Shown here: positions 1 through 6,399 of the stretch, piece after piece
Numbering within the stretch: position 1 is the first letter of the stretch
Layout of the letters: each line of letters starts with the position of its first letter
NCBI GenBank assembly: GCA_003526465.1
Contig: DPWD01000067.1
Location: 1-7,575 of the forward strand
Origin: Hyphomonadaceae bacterium
GTDB lineage: Bacteria > Pseudomonadota > Alphaproteobacteria > Caulobacterales > Aquidulcibacteraceae
Length of the DNA stretch: 7,575 nt
Direction: 5' to 3'
Program-made: the position numbers and the translations under genes
Notes under the pieces: model-generated
Told to the model about the DNA's origin: nothing
The model's database searches: none
The model's input: only the letters and a program-made list of their open reading frames with translations

Positions 1-785
1 GGATTGTCAGGCGAGAGACTTGAGCCGATGATGGCGACGAGGCGTCCGCGGGGCGCCAGCCGCGCGAGCGCCGAGGCGACATGGCGGAGCGCGGCGTCGC
101 GCATGCGTCCCTCAACGTGCGCCAACGCTGAGAAGGGCGGGTTCAACAGGATGACGCTGGGCGCTAGGGCGGCGTTGAGGTGGTCGTCGATCTGAGCTGC
201 GTCGAAGCGCGTGATCGGAACGGTCGGAAAGAGAAAGGACAGCAGCGATGCGCGCGTCTCGGCGATCTCGTTAAGTGCGAGCCGCGCGCCGGCGAGTTCG
301 GCGAAGATGGCGAGGAGGCCTGTGCCCGCGGAGGGCTCCAGCACCAAGTCACCGGGTGTCATCGCCGCGGCTGTAGCGGCAGCTAAGCCCATTGGCGTGG
401 GCGTCGAGAACTGCTGCAGCGTCTCGCTCTCACTCGAGCGGCGCGTGTGCGTGGGCAAGAGCGCTTTGATTTTCTCCAGCATCGCCGCCATGGCGGCGGG
501 CGAACCGGCGCGATGGCGCATGACAGGTCCGAACTTGCGCAGAAAGAGGACGGTCGCGGCTTCGCATGCATCGTAGGCAGTTTTCCAGTCCCACTGGCCG
601 TCGGCATCGCCGCCGCCAACCGCTTGCTCCATCGTGGCGCGCAATATGGTCGCATCGATGCGGGACCCGCGTTCGAGATAGGGCAAAAGAAGTCGTGCAG
701 CGGCGATGATGCCCGCAGCCTTGGTGGAATGAACGTCAAAGTTTGTTGCGGCCGTGGACGCGGCTGGTGCGACGAGCGCAGTCAT
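1..785 (-). CDS. N-terminal methyltransferase part of a strawberry-notch-type methyltransferase-helicase (partial, runs off left edge)
   Basis: The frame is open from an ATG at 785 to the window edge (261 residues), so the C-terminal part is missing from view. A GAGG about seven bases upstream supports this start. Seen: a helical N-terminal region; LEPSAGTG (about residues 149-156), which is the SAM-binding motif I of class I methyltransferases; LNEIAETR (171-178), the acidic motif II region; and ILLNPPFSA (212-220), the NPPF catalytic motif of N6-adenine-type DNA methyltransferases. From memory of the family, this N-terminus with its LPTHTRRSSES and LQQFSTPTP stretches belongs to long accessory-element proteins that join a methyltransferase to a strawberry-notch/DEAD-box helicase of more than 1,000 residues. 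The helicase half cannot be seen here. It lies 59 bp downstream of ardC on the same strand and is probably co-transcribed with it. Whether it methylates DNA in the cell is not established; a single-domain methyltransferase is the alternative. Confidence 0.85.
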   Translation of the reverse strand, partial: MTALVAPAASTAATNFDVHSTKAAGIIAAARLLLPYLERGSRIDATILRATMEQAVGGGDADGQWDWKTAYDACEAATVLFLRKFGPVMRHRAGSPAAMAAMLEKIKALLPTHTRRSSESETLQQFSTPTPMGLAAATAAAMTPGDLVLEPSAGTGLLAIFAELAGARLALNEIAETRASLLSFLFPTVPITRFDAAQIDDHLNAALAPSVILLNPPFSALAHVEGRMRDAALRHVASALARLAPRGRLVAIIGSSLSPDN

Positions 786-844
786 GGGAAGCCTCGATAG
801 GGAAGAAATGGAAGTGGAGTGCGGGATTAGGCGGCGTGCGCTCG

Positions 845-1756
845 TCAGGCGGCGGCGAGTGCGGCGCCAGGCTGTTGGGCGTGCATCCAATCGGCCGCTT
901 GCTGTGCTTTCGAGGCCGCGCGGAAAATCACGCGTGAATCACCCTGAAGCGCGGCTAGCCAGGACGAGATGTAGGCGGCGTGATCCTTACGAGGATGATA
1001 GGCCAAGCCGAGCTCCGCGAGAATCATGCCGCTGAGAATCTCAACGACAATTTCTTCATGTGCATAGGCGGGCGTGCCGTAAGCGCTGGTGAGATCGCGG
1101 TCGAGCCGATGTTTTGCGCCGCTCGCATGGCCGTGTTCGTGCAGCCAGCTGCCGTAAAATGAGATCGCATTGTCGAACGCACCGAAAGCCGGCATTCGGA
1201 TCATGTCGTCAGACGGGCGATAGAAGGCGCGCGCGCCGCCGAATTCGGTTTTGATCTTAAGGTTGGTGATGAAGGCCTCGGCGTACGCAAGTCGCTCGGT
1301 TTCCGGCGGCACGTTGGCGGTCGGAAGCGTATAGCCATCGACCTGCTGGAGGTTGAACACGGAGAAGCTGCGCGCGAACATCCGCTGTCCGCGCGGCGCG
1401 TCTCCTCCATCGCCTCGTGTGTCTTCGTCGCCAGCGCCAGGGGGCTTGACCGGCTTCCAGAGGACGACGGTTGCGGCGCGCTCGCCCTTGCGGACCTGCG
1501 CGCCGAGCGCAAGCCATTGCCGGTACGTGCCCCAGAGGCCGACGCCGCAACTCTTTGCTCGCGAGGCGGTCCAGAGCGCGAGAATGTTAATGCCGCGATA
1601 GGGCTTGTTGCTTGCGACATTGATGGGTCGCGCCGCCGTGGCGCCGTCGTGATGCCAGGGCATGCGCCATTCACCCGCGCCGGCTTCAACGGCGGCGACG
1701 ATTTCAGCGGTGATGCGAGCGTAGATGTCGGTGCGATGGCAAGAAGGGGTGGACAT
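845..1756 (-). CDS. ardC: ArdC-family antirestriction protein (ssDNA-binding N-domain plus zincin-like C-domain)
   Basis: This 303-residue protein has the two-part layout of ArdC. The N-terminal domain (about 8-140) carries YARITAEIVAAVEAGAGEW, MPWH, the N-x-x-YRGIN-x-x-LW motif (50-62), the WLALGAQVRKGERA stretch (81-94) and FSVFNLQQVDGY (131-142). It is the single-stranded-DNA-binding part in studied homologues. The C-terminal domain (about 150-290) has a zinc-protease-like HEHGH (206-210, HExxH form) and a downstream HEEIVVEI (233-240) whose glutamate would be the third metal ligand, as in polyvalent-protein metallopeptidases. Known ArdC proteins protect incoming plasmid DNA from restriction during conjugation. 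The ATG start has GGAGG eight bases upstream. The gene sits between a parB terminator and a methyltransferase gene. A stretch of about 18 residues rich in G, D and R (107-124) lies between two conserved blocks and looks like a flexible insertion. Its leader is folded (see 1766-1815). Confidence 0.9.
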   Translation of the reverse strand: MSTPSCHRTDIYARITAEIVAAVEAGAGEWRMPWHHDGATAARPINVASNKPYRGINILALWTASRAKSCGVGLWGTYRQWLALGAQVRKGERAATVVLWKPVKPPGAGDEDTRGDGGDAPRGQRMFARSFSVFNLQQVDGYTLPTANVPPETERLAYAEAFITNLKIKTEFGGARAFYRPSDDMIRMPAFGAFDNAISFYGSWLHEHGHASGAKHRLDRDLTSAYGTPAYAHEEIVVEILSGMILAELGLAYHPRKDHAAYISSWLAALQGDSRVIFRAASKAQQAADWMHAQQPGAALAAA

Positions 1757-1877
1757 GGATTGAACCTCCGCGACGGGGACCGCGAGACTTTTCTCGGGCT
1801 AAGTCCGTCGCGGAGACCCCGGCCCCTCTCTTCCTCTGGGGGCGGCGCGCCGCGGGGGATTCATCGTGGTCGGTCAT
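1704..1877 (-). CDS. Possible 57-residue basic leader ORF overlapping the ardC start
   Basis: An ATG at 1877 opens a 57-codon frame ending in TGA at 1704-1706. It starts with MTDHDESPAARRPQRKRG and is rich in Arg. GGAG lies seven bases before the ATG, at normal spacing, just beyond the parB terminator. The last 17 codons or so overlap the ardC start in another frame. I do not recognise the peptide. It could be a small protein, a leader that couples translation to ardC by opening the stem at 1766-1815, or a chance frame. Its only support is start position, ribosome site and placement. Confidence 0.3.
   Translation of the reverse strand: MTDHDESPAARRPQRKRGAGVSATDLAREKSRGPRRGGSIHVHPFLPSHRHLRSHHR
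1766..1815 (-). promoter_or_regulatory. Inverted repeat in the ardC leader, covering its ribosome binding site
   Basis: CTCCGCGACGG (1766-1776) and CCGTCGCGGAG (1805-1815) are perfect 11-bp inverted copies. Between them CGAGA (1783-1787) and TCTCG (1792-1796) form a small inner hairpin with a CTTT loop. On the minus strand the 3' arm contains GGAG of the GGAGG that precedes the ardC ATG at 1756, so in RNA the fold would hide the ribosome site. In single-stranded DNA the same fold could act as a hairpin promoter of the Frpo/ssi kind known for some conjugation leading regions. That second role is speculation. Confidence 0.6.
1842..1853. repeat. 12-bp GC-only palindrome upstream of ardC
   Basis: GCGGCGCGCCGC is its own reverse complement. 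It lies inside the possible small ORF, 86 bp before the ardC ATG. In such GC-rich DNA a palindrome like this may be chance. A protein-binding site is possible but nothing else supports it. Confidence 0.4.
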
Positions 1878-1895
1878 GCTTGGTCTCCGAAAAGG

Positions 1896-1926
1896 AGAAA
1901 GCCCGGCGCGAGCGGCCGGGCTTTCT
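1896..1926 (-). terminator. Intrinsic terminator after parB
   Basis: AGAAAGCCCGGC (1896-1907) and GCCGGGCTTTCT (1915-1926) pair perfectly over 12 bp around a 7-base loop. It lies 23 bp past the parB stop codon. Read on the minus strand, the stem is followed by CCTTTTC, an imperfect T-tract. It should separate parB transcription from ardC. The stem is symmetrical, so it might also stop plus-strand transcription, though no plus-strand gene is present here. Confidence 0.85.
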
Positions 1927-1949
1927 GAGATTGCCGAGAGGATGGGCGA

Positions 1950-4004
1950 TCAGGCGGTGTGTGCGGCGCCTGTCGACGCGTCGTCGGCCAGAAACGCCGG
2001 CAGCGTAGTGTCGCTGGCGCCCGCGTCGCGGCGGCGCAAAGGCTCAGGTAACCAGCCACTGTCCCCGAGAAGGCGCTCTGCCTCCTTGGCCATCTCTGCC
2101 TTCTTCAAGTGATCGATGAGTTGCGCCGATTGCTCGTCCTTGCCCTCGCGCACCGCTTGAAGAATGCGCGCTTTCGGCACGCGGCCCAAGTAGTTGTCGA
2201 CTGTGGGACGCCAGCCGGCTTCGATCATATCGAGTCCGACCGCCGCTGATAGTCGGTCGGCTTGTGCAAGCCGGCGTGATACGGTGTTCTGCGACGGGCC
2301 AGCGCCGTAGCGGTCGCCTCGTTCGTAAAGTGCGTTGACGCTGAGCGAGACGCAATGGGCCAACAAGGATGCACGGCTGGCGTTGTCGAGCGCAGCGATC
2401 CAATCCCATAGCGCGTCTTCATCCTTGGGCATGTCGGCCCTCCAGGCATCGTGGCGCGTGCTGATCGCTTGCGTCGCGGCACATTGCTTCAACTCGGGCG
2501 TCTGCGCGGGGAAGGAGACACGTTGGACGGAAACCTCCAGGCATTTACCGCCGAGACTGGACAAGAAGGCGTCGGTGCACAGCCGGTGCAGAAGCGCAGT
2601 TAGCGCGACGTGCGGATTGCCCGCGAGGGCATCCCTCAACGCGAGCGTTCGATACGCCGTCAATTCCGCGATCAGGCGATCTGGCAATGGTTTGACGCCG
2701 TCTTCCTCATCGTCGTCTGCCTCCTCGCCCGCAACCGTGACGATCGTACGGCGCGTCGCGCCCGCCGGCGCGCTATCTTCGCTCGCGTCGGTGTTGTCGT
2801 CGGCATCGTCGCTCGTCGGGGGGGAGGTTTCGTCCTCGGCGCGCACGTACCCGCGTTCGACGAGGAGATCGCCGTCGGGGCCGATGCTGATGAACACGCC
2901 CGCACGAGCGATGTCTGCGGGATCGTAAACCTTCGGTCGAGTGTCGAACGCCTGTAACACGGTTTCGATTTGACCGAGGCGCTGATCGATCTCGTCTGGC
3001 AGCTCATCGGCGTCTTCATATTGGGCCTCGAGCTTATCGTATTTCGCCTTGAGCGCTGCGTATGTCTTCCTTTCCTTTGCTGTCATCTCTTGCGGCTCGC
3101 CAACGATCTGGCGGAGACCATCGGCATGACCATAAGGAAAGTCGAAGGCGACCTCGATCCATTTCCAGCCCTCGTCCGCAGTTTTCTCGGCTTCAATCTT
3201 GAGCTTCTCGGTGACCAAGCGCTCCAACAGCACGACATCCTGCAGCCATCCGTCGCCGTCTTGGCTGAAGAGATCGCGCAGGACATAGCCGTCGGCGGCT
3301 TCATAGGCTCCCAGTCCGATGAAGATGGCGCGCCGATCGTTGCTCGGCACGGTGTTCTGAGTGAGTTGGCGGCGGATGCTCCATGGGTCTTTATTGTAAG
3401 ATCGACTGACGTTTTGCCAGACCTGCTCCTGGCGCAGTTGATCAGTGGTGACGGAGAAGGCGGTAAGTTGTTCCAGGCTCATGCCGTCGTCGCCATAGAT
3501 CGCGAGCAATTTGGGCGAGACACCTGCGAGGCGAAGGCGCTGTTTCACAATTGTCGGTGTAACAAAGAAGCGCGCAGCGATGTCGTCTTCACTCAAACCC
3601 TTCTCGCGTAGCTCCTGGAAGGCACGAAATTGGTCGAGCGGATGGAGCGCCTCACGGCACAAATTCTCAGCGAGTGAATCTTCTTCCGCCAGACCATCTT
3701 CCTTCACTATGCAAGGAACGGCCTGGGTCTTCGTCATCCGTTTCTGCTTCACGAGCAATTGAAGCGCGCGATAGCGCCGCCCGCCCGCCGGAATCTCGAA
3801 CATGCCGGTCTCGCCGCCGTCGGCGTCGAGCACCGGACGGACGTGGAGCGACTGAAGCAAACCTCGGCGGGCGATGTCTTCCGCAAGCTCCTCAATGGAA
3901 ACACCCGCCTTGAGACGGCGAATGTTGGATTGACTGAGGACGAGCTTGTTGAGGGGGATGTCACGGGATGAGTTTAGACTGATTTTCTGCGCAGCTTTGG
4001 CCAT
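1950..4004 (-). CDS. parB: Large ParB/RepB/Spo0J-family partition protein (684 residues)
   Basis: The protein begins with the ParB/sulfiredoxin-like fold (about 14-125). GGRRYRAL (74-81) and ENLCREALHP (113-122) match the two conserved CTP-binding boxes of ParB (usual forms GERRxRA and EN-x-QR-x-x-L-x-P). A helix-turn-helix follows (LSEDDIAARFFVTPTIVKQR, 137-156). Next come a long helical region with a likely coiled coil (308-350), a very acidic linker (about 389-436, rich in D, E, S, T) and a C-terminal helical domain (437-684). Chromosomal ParB is about 300 residues; this size is usual for the ParB-like proteins of alphaproteobacterial plasmids and genomic islands. ATG at 4004 is preferred: GGAG lies nine bases upstream. 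An in-frame GTG at 4019 would add five residues but has no ribosome site. No parA is in the window, so partition activity is inferred; a role as a DNA-loading clamp or regulator is the alternative. Confidence 0.92.
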   Translation of the reverse strand: MAKAAQKISLNSSRDIPLNKLVLSQSNIRRLKAGVSIEELAEDIARRGLLQSLHVRPVLDADGGETGMFEIPAGGRRYRALQLLVKQKRMTKTQAVPCIVKEDGLAEEDSLAENLCREALHPLDQFRAFQELREKGLSEDDIAARFFVTPTIVKQRLRLAGVSPKLLAIYGDDGMSLEQLTAFSVTTDQLRQEQVWQNVSRSYNKDPWSIRRQLTQNTVPSNDRRAIFIGLGAYEAADGYVLRDLFSQDGDGWLQDVVLLERLVTEKLKIEAEKTADEGWKWIEVAFDFPYGHADGLRQIVGEPQEMTAKERKTYAALKAKYDKLEAQYEDADELPDEIDQRLGQIETVLQAFDTRPKVYDPADIARAGVFISIGPDGDLLVERGYVRAEDETSPPTSDDADDNTDASEDSAPAGATRRTIVTVAGEEADDDEEDGVKPLPDRLIAELTAYRTLALRDALAGNPHVALTALLHRLCTDAFLSSLGGKCLEVSVQRVSFPAQTPELKQCAATQAISTRHDAWRADMPKDEDALWDWIAALDNASRASLLAHCVSLSVNALYERGDRYGAGPSQNTVSRRLAQADRLSAAVGLDMIEAGWRPTVDNYLGRVPKARILQAVREGKDEQSAQLIDHLKKAEMAKEAERLLGDSGWLPEPLRRRDAGASDTTLPAFLADDASTGAAHTA

Positions 4005-4019
4005 GGCGCGAGGCTCCAC

Positions 4020-4234
4020 GACGTGCGGCCAAGCGACTCTCTCTCGGCCTTGACACGTCGATGGCCAGACACGTTCCCTTTCACTCTAAAGAACGTCGGC
4101 CGCAAGGCGCTACGAGGGCGCGCGTATCACCATGGAGAGACCTTGGCCCACGCCGACGCTGCAGCCGCAACCACCGCTGGACCTGCATCGACTGGATGAT
4201 GCGTCGCTGATGAAGATGACTATTGCGAGCCGAG
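4020..4234. other. 215-bp stretch without a gene, upstream of parB
   Basis: No convincing coding frame lies between the parB start and the LysR-gene stop. The parB promoter must be here, but I cannot point to clear -35/-10 boxes on the minus strand. GACACGT occurs twice in direct orientation (4052-4058 and 4068-4074), 16 bp apart, 48-70 bp before the parB ATG. That position would suit an operator or a ParB-type binding site. A TTGACA at 4050-4055 on the plus strand has no matching -10 box. Confidence 0.5.
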
Positions 4235-5110
4235 CTACGTTGGAGCCTGCATCAAATTGGCCCTGGCCGTCTGAACGATTGCGCGCGCCAACCGTTTCAT
4301 GCGGTCGAGCTCGAGCGCTTCTCTCGGAAAGTGAAGCGCGAAGACAACGTCCAAATGCGGGGCGCCGGAGAAGGCCTCCACAAGCCGTCCACTTTGCAAA
4401 TCGCCGCGAATCAGATCGACCGGCAGGATGGCGACGCCCGCCCCTTGCAGACATGCGGTGTGCAGTGAGGCGAGTCCTTCTGCGCTAACCGACCGTCGAG
4501 GTTGTGCCGCGGACGGCGCCTTGGCGCGCCATTGAAGGATCGCGTCGTTCCAATGCGTGCAACTGAGCCACAGCACGCTGTCGCCATTTTTGTGCAGAGC
4601 ATCTCGGATCGGCGCCGCCGCAACTGGCGCTGCCGGGGCTGTGTGGATATCGATCCTGCGGTGCGAGGCGAGCCGATTCGTGGTGACGCAGACTGCGGCA
4701 TCAATCTCGCCGCCCAAAGACCGAGCGGGTAAGGCATCCAGGCGAAGTTCAAGCTCCTCGCCCATCGCCGCCTCGAGCGCCTGCCAGCGGGGCGCAAGCA
4801 GTGCACCCGCGAAAAGCGGACAAACGGAGACGCGCAATGGTCGAAATCGTCCGAAGTTGGCTAGGCCCTCACGCACGCGGTCGAATCCGGTGGTGAGAGA
4901 TAATGCGAGCGCCTGTCCCGACTCGGTAAGAGCGAAGCGCTTGCCGGTGGTCACAACAAGGGGCGCGCCAAGCGCATTTTCGAGTTTTCGCATCTGGTGG
5001 CTGAGGGCCGACACTGTAACGCTGAGTTCTTTGGCCGCTGCCGTGTGATTGCGATGGCGCGCGAGACATTCAAAGGCTCTCAGCGCATTGAGAGGCGTGC
5101 GAGCTAGCAT
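4235..5110 (-). CDS. LysR-type transcriptional regulator (GcvA-like)
   Basis: This 291-residue protein is of full length for the family. It starts with the winged helix-turn-helix: LNALRAFECLARHRNHTAAA (7-26), ELSVTVSALSHQMRKLENAL (28-47) and the wing FALTESGQAL (59-68). The effector domain (about 90-285) ends with the typical ACLQGAGVAILPVDLI (219-234) and DLQSGRLV (237-244). The early residues (PLNALRAFE, SALSHQMRKLE) resemble the GcvA/AmpR-like branch, but the ligand cannot be told from sequence. LysR proteins usually control a divergent neighbour; here no plus-strand gene starts upstream, so the target is unknown. The CBS gene upstream is on the same strand, 148 bp away. The ribosome site before the ATG at 5110 is weak (CGGGCC). 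It could be a chromosomal regulator next to an island or part of the island. Confidence 0.9.
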   Translation of the reverse strand: MLARTPLNALRAFECLARHRNHTAAAKELSVTVSALSHQMRKLENALGAPLVVTTGKRFALTESGQALALSLTTGFDRVREGLANFGRFRPLRVSVCPLFAGALLAPRWQALEAAMGEELELRLDALPARSLGGEIDAAVCVTTNRLASHRRIDIHTAPAAPVAAAPIRDALHKNGDSVLWLSCTHWNDAILQWRAKAPSAAQPRRSVSAEGLASLHTACLQGAGVAILPVDLIRGDLQSGRLVEAFSGAPHLDVVFALHFPREALELDRMKRLARAIVQTARANLMQAPT

Positions 5111-5258
5111 AGGCCCGATCGGGGTTGAGGCGACACGATGGATGGTGTCGTTGCGAGAGGGATGACCATTTAGCTAAGGTTCCGGTTGATCAATGCTGGA
5201 CACGTGAGGCCTCGCGCGCTCCTCAAGAGACCCCCGTAGCTGGACGATGATCGGCGCT
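5111..5258. promoter_or_regulatory. Spacer with candidate LysR operator and hairpin
   Basis: Two 8-bp palindromes stand out in an AT-richer patch: TTAGCTAA (5170-5177) and TTGATCAA (5186-5193), with centres 16 bp apart. They lie 60-83 bp upstream of the LysR-gene ATG, where an autoregulatory site would be expected. Neither is a clear T-N11-A LysR box. Closer to the gene, CGACAC (5131-5136) and GTGTCG (5145-5150) form a 6-bp stem with an 8-base loop containing GATGGATG. On the minus strand TTGATC (5193-5188) followed by TAAATG at a short 15-base spacing is a weak promoter candidate. Confidence 0.4.
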
Positions 5259-5705
5259 TCAGGCTCCGGCGAGGAGCTTGCCGCGAGCCATGTCGCGCAG
5301 GACCCGAGCCTCAAGCTCCGTGCTCTCCAAGCGCGCTTTGACGAGGTCGCCGATGGACACCAACCCGAGCAAATTCTCGCCGTCGACGACGAGCAGATAG
5401 CGCACGCGATCGCGCGTCATGTGGGTAAGGGCCTCACCAACGGAATGTTCTGGCGCGCATTTGGGCGGCGGCGCGCGCATGGCCAGACGCGTATCCTGGT
5501 GAAGACATTCTGCGCCCAATTTGTTGATGGTCGCCACGATGTCAGGCTCGCTGACGATCCCAAGCGGGCGGTTGCTGAGGTCGAGCACGATGACCGAGCC
5601 TACCTTATGCTTCGCCATCAATGCGATTGCGGCGGTGAGCGGCCGATCGGCGCGAATGGAAACGATTGCGGCACTCTTCACGCTTAGGACATCCGATACG
5701 TGCAT
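5259..5705 (-). CDS. Two-CBS-domain protein
   Basis: The 148-residue product consists of a CBS pair: CBS1 (about 4-60) with AIVSIRADRPLTAAIALMAK and GSVIVLD and GIVSEPDI, and CBS2 (about 76-128) with APEHSVGEALTHM, RYLLVVD and LLGLVSIGDLVK. A short charged helix (129-148) ends it. CBS pairs (Bateman modules) bind adenine nucleotides and usually regulate a partner; free-standing ones like this are common in Alphaproteobacteria and their partners are mostly unknown. The ATG at 5705 was chosen because GGAGA lies five bases upstream and homology starts at once (MHVSDVL). The same frame stays open to an ATG at 5813, but those 36 extra residues do not look like the family. The usual T-E-R-D in the first repeat is S-E-P-D here. 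The DsbA-like gene ends 61 bp upstream on the same strand. Confidence 0.88.
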   Translation of the reverse strand: MHVSDVLSVKSAAIVSIRADRPLTAAIALMAKHKVGSVIVLDLSNRPLGIVSEPDIVATINKLGAECLHQDTRLAMRAPPPKCAPEHSVGEALTHMTRDRVRYLLVVDGENLLGLVSIGDLVKARLESTELEARVLRDMARGKLLAGA

Positions 5706-5766
5706 TGTGTTCTCCAGGAATAAACCACCGCTTCCAACAATGGCTTCGTGGCGCCCTCGCTTGGCG

Positions 5767-6384
5767 TTACCGAATGTGTGCGGAGAGTTTCCGGGGTTTG
5801 AGTGTGCAGCCAATGATTGGCTCTAGCTCAGGCAAGCCTTCAAGCGCGGCATTGGCGTGAGCTATCACTTCGCGTCCAGACCGAAGACGACGGGCGCTCG
5901 CTAGTGGATCACGACGAAACAAGATGCTCAGCGGCGATTTCGATCGGCCCGGCATATGCTTATCTGATCGTGGCCATGCCCTGGTCTTGCGCATCAAGGG
6001 CGACGGCATGTTGTGGCCCAACACCAACTGGTCCGTCCCGAGAGAAGCAGCGAGGTCCCCCGTTGAAGAGGGCAATCGTTCTCGCCCGCGCGGTTGACCT
6101 GTCGCTTCTGAAATCGCCCGATTGGCGATCAGCAGGCAGGGTTGGTAGTGAAGCGCGCGGCGCGCGGGGCAAGAATAGTCGGCGAACTCGATGATGCGGA
6201 TTGAGCCCTGGCCGCAGTCAGCATAGGCGGCCTCGGCGTCAAAACGCGCCAGCACCGGCGCTGCCGCACGCGAGGCGGAGAGTACGGCCTCGGTCAGGCC
6301 ACAGGCCCGAGCCGCCGTCGCTGGAATAGCCGCGTGCGCGAGCGAGGGCAGAGCAAAGAACAGAAAAACAAGAACACGCAGCAT
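5767..6384 (-). CDS. Degenerate DsbA-like secreted thioredoxin-fold protein, probable pseudogene
   Basis: The 205-codon frame starts at an ATG with AGGGA six bases upstream. MLRVLVFLFFALPSLAHA is a good signal peptide, with cleavage after A18. SIRIIEFADYSCPA (61-74) matches the first strand and active-site approach of DsbA-family thiol-disulfide proteins. The second cysteine of CxxC is missing: the motif reads CPAR (72-75), and one transition at 6162 (CGC from TGC) would explain it. Near the end, EPIIGCTLKP (188-197) resembles the cis-proline strand (TP-x-x-I-G-x-x-x-x-P), 117 residues after C72, close to normal family spacing. Between about 80 and 165 the frame does not resemble DsbA and is rich in R, S and P. 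Another minus frame there reads RASLPTL, as after a CxxC, which points to compensating shifts in the GCGC-rich tract at 6153-6169. I infer a decayed oxidoreductase. A novel exported protein is the alternative. Confidence 0.5.
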   Translation of the reverse strand: MLRVLVFLFFALPSLAHAAIPATAARACGLTEAVLSASRAAAPVLARFDAEAAYADCGQGSIRIIEFADYSCPARRALHYQPCLLIANRAISEATGQPRGRERLPSSTGDLAASLGTDQLVLGHNMPSPLMRKTRAWPRSDKHMPGRSKSPLSILFRRDPLASARRLRSGREVIAHANAALEGLPELEPIIGCTLKPRKLSAHIR

Positions 6385-6399
6385 TCGAAGTCCCTTTGA

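Noticed and set aside
1517..2008. Plus-strand frame of 163 codons across the ardC start, leader and terminator
   Set aside because: Low-complexity Arg/Gly-rich product, no family resemblance, and it runs through the terminator stem and into two genes on the other strand.
2335..2928. Plus-strand frame of 197 codons inside parB
   Set aside because: Its Ser/Arg/Ala-rich product is the usual shadow of a GC-rich gene, and the parB C-terminal domain is read on the other strand.
2970..3611. Long plus-strand frame of 213 codons inside parB
   Set aside because: It is antisense to the clearly conserved ParB frame, has no recognisable domain, and long antisense frames are common in GC-rich genes.
4050..4090. 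Plus-strand TTGACA as a promoter -35 box
   Set aside because: No -10 box at 16-18 bp spacing, and the frame that follows (from 4132) has no ribosome site and runs antisense into the LysR gene.
5247..5687. Plus-strand frame of 146 codons over the CBS gene
   Set aside because: The minus-strand frame has both CBS repeats and a good ribosome site; this one is its shadow.
5706..5813. Longer CBS protein starting at 5813
   Set aside because: The added 36 residues lack CBS-family character and overlap the end of the DsbA-like gene; the start at 5705 has a good ribosome site.
5990..6060. Minus-strand LVLGHNMPSPL resembling the LGDN box of signal peptidase I
   Set aside because: The catalytic SM and K regions are absent and the same frame continues to a DsbA-like end; the match is too short.
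5932..6072. Plus-strand segment reading ALVLRIKGDGMLWPN, somewhat like an S24/LexA peptidase or IS66 TnpB motif, with DWR further on at 6120-6128
   Set aside because: The short frame ends soon, spacing of WP to DWR does not fit TnpB, the next residues fit no family, and the opposite strand has better support as a decayed DsbA-like gene.
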